64,000 nucleotides of DNA, taken from NCBI RefSeq assembly GCF_023856365.1, contig NC_064554.1, positions 5,199,001 through 5,263,000 of the forward strand, given 5' to 3'. How positions within the stretch are numbered: position 1 is the first letter of the stretch; every line of letters begins with the position of its first letter. Below are positions 1-12,261 of the stretch, in pieces. This stretch comes from Brienomyrus brachyistius. Its lineage: Eukaryota; Chordata; Actinopteri; Osteoglossiformes; Mormyridae. A model generated the notes under the pieces. It made no database searches. It saw nothing but the letters and a program-made list of their open reading frames with translations, and was not told the origin of the DNA. Both the position numbers and the translations under genes were made by a program.

Positions 1-2204
1 ATTTAAGTTGAGTTCCCCACGAGCGAGTTTAAGTTAAACGTGTAAATAAGAATAAAATCATTTTCTTGCAGTCTTCTTTATCGAAGGATTGAAAGACAGC
101 GCCTGATAAAGCACAACGCCCCCCTCCCGAGGGGCGGCGGTTTGAGGTCTTCACCCATTTAAGGGGATCCAGGGGGTTGTATTGGTCGGCTTTGGTTATG
201 GGGGGGGAGGGGAATCTGAAACATAAATAAGAATTTGCAATATACTGTCATATGAAAAAAAATGTACAACTCATCGAATATTTAGTTCTTTCTTAAGAAA
301 TATCAACATATTGGACATCCTCACATCCATTACTGCATGTTTAAAATGCCTAGAATTAGATCGTCTTGCAGCGCATCAGGTGAAAATGATTAGAACATCG
401 TTACAGAGCTTTTTGCTGGAGCCTGTCTTATTTAAACCACAGCCATTTAGTTAGATTTGCTCTTGATTGTTGAAGCGAGTGGTATCACCACGGTGAAATC
501 CAGAAAGCTCTCCGAGGCCATCTGAAAGAAGATTGTAGGTGCATATGAGTTGATATGTTGATATTTCAAAATAAAGCACTAAATATTTAATGGGTGTCCT
601 ATTTTTTTCCACATGACTGTACATATAGCGAAATTACAGAGCCAATACTTCCCAGCACCAATCATCTACATAGACGAGTCATTCGACGTGCTTTAGAAAG
701 AAAGGCGATATGAAAAAGTGCATGAAGTGAAACATGTAAGAACATATATCGAAACTGACAATGAGCCAGTAACATCAATTATGTGAAATCGGTAGAGATT
801 AAAATAGTTTTAGGGACATAAACGTAGTGACAATTGGCTGGAGAATCCACCCGCATCCATGACACAAATCACGTCCTGGTGAGGGCGGGAGGGCCTGGGG
901 CTAGAGCCTATCCCTGGCAGTTAAATCACAAGACAGGGGAACGTCCGTGTACTAATATCTAATACAATTACAATTATAGTAAGATCTCAGTCAACATGGT
1001 CAAAATCAAGTACAGATCGCAAAGTCGCATCGAGCAGGATTAGGGGATAAAGTTCATTCGCAAAGGTCCCAGCAACAGCAGTCAATCTATGTGAAGAAAA
1101 ACCAAGAATAAGAAGCTTAATGCTTTGAAATGAAATGAACAGGTGTTGATCATTGTTTCTTTTCCGAATATGCAGGCAATAAAATCCATGCATGTTCAAC
1201 GCTTTGATTGGCGCATCATCAAAAGTCCGCCAAACAGTAAAATTTTGAAAAAACATGGCCACCGCCAGGTGGCGCTATTCATTCAGGAACGACCCACGTC
1301 CTTCTTGGGCTTTGGATCTTACTGTATCTTTGAAGACATTTACATTACACTCGCTCCAGGAAGTCTCAGAAATTATACAAAATAAATTATGAAGCCTCCA
1401 TAACAGCCACATTTAAGTCTTATGATTTCCTTGCTTCGGGCAATACGACGGGAAGAATGGATTATTTCTTTGCTACGTGAACCTTCATGTTGAAATCTCA
1501 GCTCTGTTCTCCATATTATGGAAATATCACATAGAGGACTACTTCAGAAAAGGTGGTTTGTATTCTCTGCTTCCTCGTCTTGCTTTTACTCACAGCACAG
1601 ACAACAGGGTAGATTTTGTTTAATAAGCATATATACAAGACTCACTCTACCGCTTACTCAAACGAAAACGTCACTTAAAACAGAAAACGCACTGTAGGTA
1701 ATAAACTCACACACAAAGATCATGGTCGTAAAGTCAAATATATAAGGGCATGTTATTTTTGGTACATTACACCTTACAGGTTAACAAATCAATATAATCA
1801 TATAATGTAAAATATTATGACGGATGAGGACATATAATTCAACATTTCATTTTACGTTTACAAACATTTGTTTATCATCCGATTTTGTCCAAAGCGACGT
1901 ATAGGGTCCGACATCACAAGCACGCAGCTGCCAGAGAGACGACTTCAGTCCAAGCTCAGATGGGCGGGATTTGATGGTGTTATGCCGTGCCCACTTTGTA
2001 GTGTCCCAGTAGCTCCAGGTTCAGGCAAAGACAATATGAACAATTGCCGAGAAGGGCATTTTCTGAGGGGGGTGTTACGCAAACTGCGGGAGCCAGCCAA
2101 CTCCATCCCCTCATCGACAAGTTATGCTTTTGTTTTCTTGCAACAGGACACTCCACCTTTGACAGCCATGAGAGATTATTATTATTTATTAATTAATTAA
2201 CTAT

Positions 2205-2335
2205 ACAGACACCTGGGTCCCCATCCTGGGTTGTTCCCTGCCTCGTGCCCATTGCTTCCGGGATAGGCTCCGGACCCCCCGCGACCCAGTAGGATAAGCG
2301 ATTTGGAAAATGGATGGATGGATGGATGGATGGAC
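2205..2335 (+). repeat. 3' tail of a fish SINE/L2-type retroposon
   Basis: The block reads through the motifs GCCTCGTGCCCATTGCTTCC, GGGATAGGCTCCGGACC and GATAAGCGATTTGGAAAATGG and ends in GGAT repeats (2311-2334). This is the common 3' end of teleost V-SINE/L2-related retroposons. A much shorter copy of the same tail sits inside the globin gene at 4364-4407. The assignment is from remembered consensus, not a library search. Confidence 0.7.
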
Positions 2336-2569
2336 TACAGACACTGCACTGATCTAAATCTGAGGCGTGCCTGTTATTTGGATGTGCTGTTTCTCAGCAG
2401 GTTTTATTTGCTCACAAATATGCTGCATCTCTGGCCATGACGTCATGCTGAATGGACACCAGAGAAATTACCGTGCAAAGTCCTGATGAGTGTTTGATTG
2501 ATCTGCTAGCATCAGCAACAGGGTCCCTGTCTTTGGCTATAACCAAGTAAATAGTAACACCATACACTT

Positions 2570-2866
2570 GCTGTCACGCCACGTGAATACGGGTAAGGCA
2601 GGTGGGCAGGAAGAACCAGGCAGGAAGGCGGTAAACGGGGCAAACGAGGGTTTAATTGGGATACGGGCAGGACGGAAACGCAGGCATAAACAAACGGCAG
2701 GTAACGTCAATGACAGACACGGAAACAGAGGAGACCAGGACTTAAATACATTAAAGCAGGGCAACATAATCAGACGGGGCTGGAAACAAATCGGGGAAGC
2801 ACACGTGGATAATCAGGGGGCGTGGCACACATGAGGAGCGGACGGGTCAGGCATCACACTTGCTCT
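2570..2866. repeat. Probable degraded interspersed repeat, class uncertain
   Basis: This GC-richer block stands out from its AT-rich surroundings. It contains phrases (such as GGACTTAAATACA and GGGGCGTGGCACACATGAGG) that I associate with multicopy fish repeats, and it runs between CTGTCACGCCACG and GGTCAGGCATCACAC. No coding potential is evident. The class cannot be fixed without a repeat library. Confidence 0.35.
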
Positions 2867-3844
2867 GTCCAGCTCCATCCATGCATTCGAAACTGTGTAC
2901 AAGCAGTGCAGATGGAGACCCAGGCAGATGGGTCACCTTTGAGAGGGGATTGGGGTTACTTAATGTCATCAGCTAATGCCTTTTTATCTACTGTAGATCT
3001 CTGCAGACTTCGTAGTTAAAGAAGAGTCTTTAATATTTTTTAGATCTACCATTTGAACTTTGTGGATATTTCTTTGGAATTTGTCCTATTTTGGATTTTG
3101 GGCAAAAACAGAATAGTAAGGAACTCCGTGATGTAGAATGACAATTCTATCCAGATTCAACTTTTCAGTCAGACAAAAATTCATGCATCAGCAGCCCAGT
3201 GAACCAGCTGTGAATCTCGAACAAATCAAGACCAGAACCTATGAACGAGATACTGGTTACCGAGACCCCAGATAAGATTAAGGCCATACAGAACCACGGA
3301 TCAAAGATGTCGGCAACACTGACCAAAACAGAGGAGTAACACAAACAAGCTAAACAGAGCCCTGTAAACTAAACTCTGAATCAGACGAAGCTCTGCATGA
3401 GCCTGACACTCAAACAAGTTTGTTTACAAATGGGCAGCTCCCAATACTCACTGCTGTGTTCGACTAATATTTAGAGCTAGTGACCACTGGCTCAAAGATC
3501 ACAGAGACCAACGTAAGGTCGCCTCATTACAAATATTAGGTGGGTTAATATCCCCATGTTTTCATGATTACATTACAGCATAGGGAAGGTCATCCATTAT
3601 CAATTTTCACCTGAATGGATCAGTGGACAGCTTATCTGATGTGTGAAGAGGGGCACCCACTTGTGATGATAAACTTACAAAATAAAAGCCGCTAATAATA
3701 TTATAAACAACTTTCCCCTCAATAGGGGATGTCATCTCACCCCTTTGCCTTACGTTCGATCTTTGTGAAACTTCAAAATTAAAATATTTTTCTAAAACAT
3801 ATGGATACAAGATAAAGACACAAAACTTGCGTTTGATTGTATAT

Positions 3845-3850
3845 TTTATT
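3845..3850 (-). terminator. Alpha-globin poly(A) signal
   Basis: TTTATT on the plus strand is AATAAA on the minus strand, 60 bases beyond the globin stop codon. That spacing is normal for a compact globin 3' UTR. Confidence 0.8.
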
Positions 3851-3909
3851 ATTTCTGACGTGTTACATTGTTTCACACGAGCTTAAAAACGCCGGTATCG
3901 GCCCAGCGC

Positions 3910-4230
3910 TTATCGGTATTTCTCAGACAGAGCCAGAGCCAGCCTCGCGAGGAACTTGTCCATGGCCACGTGGACCTCGGGGGTGAAGTCATTGGGGAAG
4001 AGCATGGCCATCACCACCAGCAGGTTGTGGGACAGAATCTGTTGAAACGAACGAACGCAGAGATGTCAACATTCAGCAGGTCTTTTGTATGCAGACGGTT
4101 TCCTCTATATTCGTGCAACGCGTAGTCTTCAGAGCTGTTATAATACTCATCTGGATGGCTGAACTAAAATACACAGCTGTTTAAATTGGAAAAAAATCCC
4201 TTTTACAACAACAACAACAACAACAACAAC

Positions 4231-4264
<34 letters not shown>

Positions 4265-4877
4265 CATAATTAGATGCAAGACCAGCAAAAAATTACGCTA
4301 ACACTAGATCCCATTCGCTCTTATATACCTTTTTTTTTTTATGCAAGCAATATTTGAAAGACCCCCGCGACCCAATAGGACAAGCGGTTTGGAAAATGGA
4401 TGGATGGAATATTTGAAAGACCAGAGAGATGTTGAAACTTGTTTAAAACTTGCCTTGAAATTAGCAGGATCAACACGCAGCTGGAAAGCATGCAGCTCAC
4501 TCAGGTTGAGAAGACCGTTGGTCAGGTCGTCGATTTTGGCAACAGCTTCGCCGACACCTCCTACGATGATTTTCCCGTGCTTCTTCACCGGAGCAGAGCC
4601 GGGGCTCAGGTCTTTCCAGTGGGAGAAGTAAGTCTTAGTCTGAGGGTACACCGCCAGCATTCTAAGAAAGAGAACATATTATATTTTTAACTCACTTTCG
4701 ACTCTCATCACATATATACATGAAAAGCCCCCCCACCAAAATAATCACGAATCAATGAAGTCGAACGGAGAACTCAGATTACCTGGAAAGAGCCTCATGG
4801 CCGACATCATCTATCTTGCCAGAAACCTTACTCCAGAAGGCCTGGACGGTAGCCTTATCCTTAGCTGTGAGACTCAT
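3910..4877 (-). CDS. hba: Hemoglobin subunit alpha, complete, three exons
   Basis: Alpha chain of tetrameric hemoglobin, the oxygen carrier of red cells. The exons on the minus strand are 4783-4877, 4454-4661 and 3910-4038, giving 143 residues with the initiator Met. The protein begins [11 protein letters not shown] and ends ALSEKYR, as in fish alpha chains. The distal heme His is in VKKHGK (residue 60 with Met) and the proximal His in [12 protein letters not shown] (residue 89). The introns fall at the classic globin positions: within the Arg codon of LSR, and after NFK. Intron 1 is GT-AG. Intron 2 begins with GC (4453-4452) instead of GT. Intron 2 also carries a CAA/TAA microsatellite and a 44-bp retroposon tail flanked by a 15-bp duplication. 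No beta gene is visible beside it, although alpha and beta genes are usually mixed at this locus. I cannot tell whether it is an embryonic or adult chain. Confidence 0.97.
4206..4262. repeat. CAA/TAA microsatellite in globin intron 2
   Basis: A pure ACA/CAA trinucleotide run (about 4206-4230) passes directly into an AAT/TAA run (about 4231-4262). It lies within intron 2 of the alpha-globin gene and should be length-polymorphic. Confidence 0.95.
4364..4407 (+). mobile_element. 44-bp retroposon 3' tail with 15-bp target duplication
   Basis: The insert reads CCCGCGACCCAATAGGACA, then AGCGGTTTGGAAAATGG and a GGAT tail. This is the extreme 3' end of the element seen at 2205-2335. It is bracketed by perfect direct copies of AATATTTGAAAGACC at 4349-4363 and 4408-4422. 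The structure fits a severely 5'-truncated insertion by target-primed reverse transcription. It lies 46 bases into globin intron 2. Confidence 0.9.
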
Positions 4878-4933
4878 GTTGCTTGTTGTTTGGATTACGA
4901 GGTAAATGCCAATGATCCGGGATAGTCCGGCAT

Positions 4934-4941
4934 GCTTTTAT
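4934..4941 (-). promoter_or_regulatory. Probable TATA box of the alpha-globin gene
   Basis: The minus strand reads CATAAAAG about 57 bases before the start codon, a normal TATA spacing for globin genes with a short leader. A GC-rich CACC-like stretch lies just upstream near 4961-4985, and a GATAA motif occurs on the minus strand at 5005-5009. Those would suit erythroid KLF and GATA factors, but this is inference from motifs only. Confidence 0.65.
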
Positions 4942-7138
4942 GTACAAAGGGATGCATGGCTCCTCCCACTCGGGAGGTGGACCCTTTCCAGATTCTAAGA
5001 TACATTATCATGGGATTCTGACAGCTAGCACTTTAAATAAATAAATGCATATAAAAACGCCAAAGGGGAATTACAGGCAATATTTCTTCCAGTTGCACGA
5101 CAGGAATTAGACGTGCTGTTACCAGTTCTTTCTGTCCTATTTTGAAAAATCGATGTCTTGATTTTAGACAAATTCATGCATCACATAATTAAAGCAAAGA
5201 TCACATAAACATTAAGTATTTCTTTCTACTACACAAATCACAAGACATTCTCCCATGATTTAAAAGTCTTATTTTTTGTGATTAGACAAAGAATACATGA
5301 AAATATATATTTTTACTAGTCACATACCAAGAAGTTCTCTATTTCTTAGTAAAAATGATACTGATTTTATATTGTTGTCTTAAATTGATGGACATGAATA
5401 CACTTCGATTATTTGGTGCGATCATAAAAACAATTTTTTCATCATATTCGTCAGTTTAAAATAATGATCCCGGGCTGAGAATATGTATTCGACTACGTAT
5501 TGAAAAAAGCGAAATAACGAAAACGGGTATTTTTTTCCGGAATCCCACTTTTGACTGCCATCAATGTCGTAGTTTGACTAATTAACAGCAGAATGATTAA
5601 ATGCTATTTAATATATTATGAAGTGATTTAAAAGGCTATAGCACACTATGAGCAAATCAGCTGTCGATCTATATTGTAGCATCTGCCTGACACAAATATG
5701 GATCTAAAACAAATTATGTGTGATTCTGCTATTATTATTTTTTTACCAAGTCTAGAAAAAAGATATGAATTTTGTAGATTGACGTTTTATGTTGCGGCTA
5801 ATACGTGACAAAGACGAAATAAATAAAAAAAAAACGCTGGTAGCTATTAAAGGTGAGACCACAATTTGAAGATAAAATTTAACTATATTTAAAATCCTTT
5901 AGAAAATTAACAACCCTTTAGAAAATCTATACTGCATCTGCTTTTCATTTAATTATTTATTTTTCAGAAGAAATTATCTTTAAGGAGTTCATGATTTTGA
6001 ATTTCTTTAATTGTTTTGTTTGAGAAACCTATTATGGATGTTTCGAGGGCGTTTTGCGTGTTTCCACTGATAACTGACATGCAAGCACTATGGCGTGATA
6101 ACAAATACCGTCTCTGCCATTAATAGATAACTCAGTGGGCGGATTTGCCGATTGTAATACAGGTCAGCTCTATGATGTTCTCTAGTGTTTCCGTCTGTGT
6201 GACGGAGTTGTTAAAAGAAATGTTATAGGTAACGCGGGTTATCAGTCCTATATCAATATCGGCTTCGTTTTATACGGGTTTTGGGTTTATATACAAATAA
6301 ATTCAAGATTATTGAGAAAATCAAACCATGTATAAGTGCATCCTATCGTAGGCCTAAATAAAATTTGAAAACTCGACAAAAACCGACGTTTTGTCGATAG
6401 GTATACTGGATATTGTCCAGTACATTTGTGTAAGATACTGGTCAGTTTTTACACATACACAATTATTGTGATTATTTATCTGGAATATGAGCTTGCAAGA
6501 AAGTCGACGTGTGATACAGAATTGACATTTCATTTTATGAGCTGAATCTCAATCTCAAAATCAATATAATTTATAGAAAATATAAACTAATTGTAACTGT
6601 TACGTTGCTTGTGACATTATATTATTTTTATTCCAGTAAAGTCGCTTTTGAGACAGAATTTCTGTTCTATAAATTCTTTTATAAAGTCGTTAAGAATGTT
6701 TCATATTCGGCAACGTTCGTGACATTATGATTATTCGCTAAGTCTGATTAGACCCTGTCTAATGCAGGCTGTAAGTCTGAGAGACAGAGGGACTCGTTCA
6801 CCACAACACGCAGGGACTCGTTTATCCCAACATGGAAGCCAGGGTTAAAATCGTCTGAAAACAGTATCGCCACTGTCAGCTTGGCAGATGCCGAGAGGGG
6901 GGAGACGTCGGCACAAGACCGTAGCCATGGAGCCAGCATTTGAGGGGGGGGGGGGGGTACCAAGGCCATAATTAGGGACATTGTGAACACATCTGAATAT
7001 TTTTTTTTTTGGGGGGGGGGGGGGGGGGTCATGGCCTTGCGTTCCGCCCCCCTCGTGTCTCCTTTTTACGGTAAACTCAAACCAGGTGGACCATAACAAA
7101 CTACTCACATCTTGTGGATGCTGCAGGTAGAAATCCTC

Positions 7139-7230
7139 ATACATGCACATGCATCCCCGTGCTCGCACACATGCACGTGCATCCCCCGTGCTCGCACACA
7201 TGCACGTGCATCCCCGTGCTCGCACACATG
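7139..7230. repeat. Minisatellite, about 30-bp unit, three copies
   Basis: Three near-identical units centred on GCATCCCCGTGCTCGCACAC follow one another, each joined by an ACATGCAC-type stretch. Units begin near 7141, 7170 and 7200. Short open frames across it are artefacts of the repeat. Confidence 0.85.
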
Positions 7231-7561
7231 CGCTCCCAACATCTCCCTTTGTCTCCATTTGTAGGTGGACATATGGCCTATATAGTAAGTGAACGCATTC
7301 CTATTAGCCTACACATAACTTAAAACTTTTCCACTTTCCTGATGACCTGCCAGTTTAATGAAGGACACATAGCTCAAAAACTGATGTCACCTTCTGAAAC
7401 ATCTTATTCAAAGACATAAATCCTTCTGGCTTTTGTGGATTTTGTTTGAATTTTGCCGTCGTGGGTTCTGGGTCCTTAGCAATTAAGTTCAGAACTGAGA
7501 AGCTTAGCTTGTGCCAGATGCAGTTTAGTAACAGCATCCCAAGCAGTACACTTCATGTAAA

Positions 7562-7864
7562 AAAAGAAAACGTCACGACAACTTAAAATTTTAAACTTAC
7601 TGCACTAGATGTTTGAGTTTTGAGGGCAATTCAGAAAACCACCTATTGTTATGCAGAGTAATTATTTTTCGTTCAGATAATTTATCTTTCATAGCTGTAA
7701 AAACTTATAGATGCATTTTTCTGTGTGTTTTGTGTTAGCATCTCATTCAGCTTGTGTTCTGTACACATGTGGCTGTGTGAGCTAAGTCTCTCAACTCATG
7801 GATTAAAGGTCACCAGTTCAAACCCAGCATCAGCACAGGTGGGGGCTCTTGAGCAAGGCCTATG

Positions 7865-7900
<36 letters not shown>

Positions 7901-8350
7901 GCAGCTGTCCTTCACAGTCAAGTTTGCTGTCATTCCCCACAGGGATCCTCAAGATGTGTCAGTTATTATTTATTACTTGTCATGTTTAAAATAAACATGC
8001 TAATTGAACTGCCTTCATTCCTAATAATTAGTTGGCCCATATTTTGCAGTTTTGAAGTCTTGGCATGTTTAACTGAAATTTGAAAGTTTTTATGCATATG
8101 AAAGATAAACCATCTGAATGAAAGGGAATAAGGTGGCGCAGCTTCTATTGTTTGTAATTCCGAGTATGTAAAACTAAAAATCTGAAGTTTTTATCGATAT
8201 AAAAGATAAATTACCTGAATAAAAAAAATCATTATTTGACACAACAATAGGTGATTTCTTCAAAACTTAAAAGTTCGAGTCCTCAAAACTCAAAAATCTA
8301 GCGCAGTAAGTTGCCTTGAAATTGTAGGTTGTCTTAACTTTCTCTTTCTT
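7562..8350. mobile_element. Fold-back element with arms of about 170 bases
   Basis: The left arm (about 7562-7735) and the reverse complement of the right arm (about 8170-8350) share long stretches, including CTTACTGC, GAGTTTTGAGG, CACCTATTGTT and TAATTTATCTTT in the same order. This is a diverged fold-back MITE. No transposase frame is present. The spacer holds a tRNA-type SINE and a 33-base C run, so the element is older than the SINE. Its exact ends and target duplication are unclear. Confidence 0.75.
7768..7935 (+). mobile_element. tRNA-derived SINE with a 33-base C run
   Basis: A B-box-like GGTCACCAGTTCAAACCCAG at about 7808-7827 is followed by TTGAGCAAGGCC, a phrase typical of fish tRNA SINEs, where it normally leads into a short run of C before AGCTGCT. 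Here that run has grown to 33 C residues (7866-7898) before AAGCAGCTGTCC. The 3' boundary is uncertain. Confidence 0.7.
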
Positions 8351-9274
8351 ACAGTGCCACGCGATACAGAAACTCGGCAATAAAAAACCAAAACAAAACA
8401 AATATCTAGACCGATTACAGCGTTCTTTTGAATAGCAAGGAATGTAAGTAGACGCAAATTCTACATAATCTATACCGAGTTTATGTAGGGTGCAGCGGTC
8501 AACATAATCTTTATCATAACTCAGGGTAATCTATGTAAGTTCAACAAAGCTAGCAATTTAATCTAACTCTGATATAATGCGAAATTATGTCTGTTATAAT
8601 GAAGCAATAAATCTATGATTGTATGCACGCATAATTTGTAACATTACAGCATACCGGGGGTCAGTAATTTAAACTCGCAACACGCTGTAGAATTGTAGAA
8701 AATGCTATGTCATGTTTAGACTATTGTCCAACAGGCAATTTGTAGATGATTAACACTAGAAAATACAGAAAATACCAGAAAATAAAGAAACATTATATGT
8801 ATGTCAGCCAGTGTCAATCAAGATGTTCAGTGTATTAAACCACCATCCCAAATCACAAGTGGCTCATCAACCATGACTGGATAGGCTCAAAAGAAGAGAT
8901 TTTTGCTTACTGCCCCACCCCCCTTAAAAAAATCTCCTGTGCTCCTGGCCAAGTGACCTGTGTCACCTGGCTGGCGAGCGAAAGATGGAAATATAATTTT
9001 GTCAGCTTGTCTAATAATGTTAAAGCCCGTTCCGAAACGTGTGTTGTGGCCTCGTGTCTCACGTTTCCCACCCCTGACAAAGACGGCGGCTCGCGGTTGA
9101 GCAGTGATCCTTAGTCGGCCTATTTATAACGGTTCAGTTAAATATTCCCCGGTATTCCACCCTTTCAGTTCGCCAGCAGTTTTACCCGGTTCCCACAGAA
9201 AACAATACGTTTAAAAACCAACAACACTCAAAAAAGATAACGATTTTTATTTTAATTCAATATATAGATAGCAC

Positions 9275-9528
9275 ATATACTCTCAGGAAAATTTAAATAA
9301 AATTTGTACCTTTGCTTGTTACTGAGGTTGTACCCTCAAGGGTCTGCAATTGTACCCTTACCTATAGTTATTCAGATTAACATTTTTGTACCATCTATGG
9401 TACATTAGTGATGTTTGTACCTCTAGGATGTTCCTCAGAGTCAATTTCTGTATACTTAAAAGGTATAAGGGTACAGTTCCGGTGACAAATCAAAGATACA
9501 GATTTTTAGCCTTTTTCTGAGAGTGTAA
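9275..9528. mobile_element. MITE-like element with ACTCTCAG termini
   Basis: The left end reads TATACTCTCAGGAAAA and the right end reads TTTTTCTGAGAGTGTA, which are imperfect inverted repeats. The inside has several short dyads around GTACC and GGTAC. There is no transposase frame. I associate this terminal sequence with a multicopy fish DNA transposon but cannot place the superfamily. Confidence 0.6.
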
Positions 9529-12261
9529 ACCATATTTTGCAGGCTCGGTTTTGAAACTAATGCATTTCCAATACATTTTCCGTCTGTTTTATGATAAATC
9601 AGAATAGTGTTTAACTCAAATTCTCCCTCACGTGAATTTTGCATTAATGATTCAGCGATAGTTTTATTGTGAATTTTAAAAATATGTGTGTTAATTTTCT
9701 AATTAAATTTCACACATTTGTGCCCAGACCAAAGTCTCGTTAATACCACTATTTAATACTATTATTTAAGATGAACAATGCATGCAATGTCGAAGAAAAT
9801 GTTTTGAAACATCGGAAAATCCACATGTACCTGACAGGTCACTTTTCCTTATATAACTTAAAATACAACATAAGCTCCAATTAAGAGCGTGAAGCACCTA
9901 AGAACCGTTAAGGCCAAATATGAAACTTAATATCACTTACACTGACTTTTATTTACGCGCTGGAAAGTGATTGTTAAATGAAATCATGGCCCCGCGACAG
10001 ATCTAGGATGGATGCCAATAAATTGCACTCAGTGTTTTGATTATACGGCTTATAAAGTTTTATATCATCCACTCCCCGCCCCGTTTCCACTTATCTCTGT
10101 ATTACGGTGGGTTGCGTCCCTGGTAGTTAGCAAGGAAGCTACAGTACATTACAGTAAAAATGTTGCTTCCCTATGCACACTTAGGCTGAAACCAAAGAAG
10201 TATTAAATGCATAAAAATATCTAAATGAAGTGCAGCATTATTTGTAGAGGAGGTTATAAAATGCGGCGCCGCGCGTCTCTGGGCTCCACAGAACGGCGGC
10301 TGGTTATCTCCTTTGCCAAATGTGCCCCTTTATCGCCGCATCCTGACGGGTTCCGCCCTCAAGAAAAAAAATGCAACTTTTCTTTCTACTACAAAGAAAC
10401 AAACAGTGATATCCAAACGTTTCTTTTAAAAACGAATTAAATCAACTTTCTGAATGAAGATGATACGTGCTATCAATCAATGAGTAAATTTGTACAGTTG
10501 AACTAAGGTTTTCAAAGGTCTACATTAAAAAAGCGAGCTTTAAGATTGTTTCTGAAGGACATTGTACAGACTTTATCATGTCAGAGCGATACATAAATTA
10601 ATACAGTTATTTAATATATGTATTCCGGACTTTCATTATTGTTCTGATCCGTTATTCACAATAGTTATTAGTCCTAGTGTTTATTACAAAATCAATTAAA
10701 ATATTATTCATTATAAAAATATAAATATATATTGTTATAAAGTACGTTGGCACGCAGCACATGTTAAGGAAAACAAAACAGAAAAAAAATGATTTATTGT
10801 TTTGCGTTTTTCTTCTATATGGTTTTGAATGTTCTTAAAATGGTATTTTTAATCTATTTTTAAAATATATTTAAAAAATATTTTTAAATAATATTCTGAG
10901 ATTTGCACGTCAGGACCACCGTAATAAAGCAATGGTTTCAATCTTTATTAAGTCTGGGACCCCCACATAGTAGACCAGAGTGTAGATCCCCTTACCACTA
11001 ACGTGTGATCATATAAATAGGCCAATAACTAACAAATAAAGACCGTGGGAGGAGGGGTCGCTCTTCTCTGTGCGATTGCGGGATCCTCTCATACATGCCC
11101 TCCCCTCGTGGGCAAACCCTAAGGGCTGAGAACAGGCAGCTGTGTTCGGCCCTTAGATACCCCGGGGAGCCTCACACACGATGTGTGGTGTTGTTGGTTT
11201 GCCATGCCGCATTCTGAGCGCTCAAACTTGTGTCTCCCGTCCAGCTCTGATCCGTCCTACCTCCTGTTCTATGCCTTCGGTGTCTGACTGACTCCCCCCC
11301 CCCCCCCCCCCCGCAGCTGCTTATCACCCCCGCTCCGCGACCCTGACTACCATTCTGCCTTACTTTTGCCTTTCTGGTTGCCCTGGGGCTGAATAAACTG
11401 TGTTGTCTGCCACTGGGTCTCTCCCGAGCTCTTTTTTGTCGTAACGTTTACAAAGACACTCATTTCACCTTCACTTTCGTCTCGCTATTATTTTGTGTCT
11501 GTGTACCGCTACTAAACTACAGTTATTGTAATACTATTTCCATTACACCCTTTCGTGCAATTGTTTATGGTTGAGGTATTGCGGAAATGGGTGAGTGTTA
11601 GGGCTCTAAACCCCACTAGCAGCATCGTTTCAGCACCACGGACAGCGGCCGTCACCGGTTAAAGCCACACACCTGTCACCGCTTTCATCAGCACAGCGGA
11701 TCCGTAAGAGACAACAGCACAGAAAGAAAATTTGATGCCAGGACTTGGGAAAATGACAAGACACTTATGGGCTGAAGGGCCGATGCAATCGACAAACTCC
11801 TTGTAGAAAGTGCGTTGGAAGCTGACACAGAAGCGCTACCAACATTCCGGTTTTATTGGATTTGGCTGCAGGCACTATATAAATAAAAATCCACAACATT
11901 TTCAAAAGAAAGGAATGTTTTATTATAGCAGAAATCAGGATTTGTTGGTTTGAGACCGCGGGATATGTTTTAGCTTGGGACATAGCGCCACCTGCTGGAA
12001 TAATATTTAAACACAATATCTCGGTGAGGCTGCAGCCGCTAAAACGTTGGCGCAGATGTTTCGTTTTGCTAAAATTGCAATGAGTGTTTCTATAGTCGCT
12101 ATAATATTAATCTTTTTCACTTTTAGTGTTCAAAGTATGCTTAAGCACATTTCTCTCTTAAGCAGGAGCATAACAAAATCACACTTAATCTTACGATCCA
12201 AAATTGTCGTCTTCATATAAGAGTCAATAATTAGATCTTCCGTTATCGTTGGTGATAAGTG

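Larger units (their letters stand above)
1..3840. other. Intergenic region left of the globin gene
   Basis: I see no convincing coding exon on either strand. The open frames here are short, lack splice context and match no family I recognise. The stretch is mostly AT-rich, with a SINE/L2-type tail near 2205-2335 and a GC-richer block around 2570-2866 that looks like a degraded interspersed repeat. No second globin gene was found in it. Confidence 0.6.
4942..12261. other. Long intergenic region between globin and aqp8
   Basis: No supported exon was found on either strand. The region is AT-rich and contains homopolymer G or C runs (6944-6957, 7011-7028, 7866-7898, 11294-11312), a small minisatellite, a fold-back element with a nested SINE, and a MITE-like unit near 9275-9528. 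A GC-richer block at about 11040-11440 may be a retroelement remnant; it contains an AATAAA near 11394 but no clear termini. Globin enhancers could lie here, but nothing in the sequence proves one. Confidence 0.55.

Noticed and set aside
1143..2200. Short plus-strand frames at 1143-1385 and 1868-2200
   Set aside because: No family resemblance, no splice partners and no coding-like composition.
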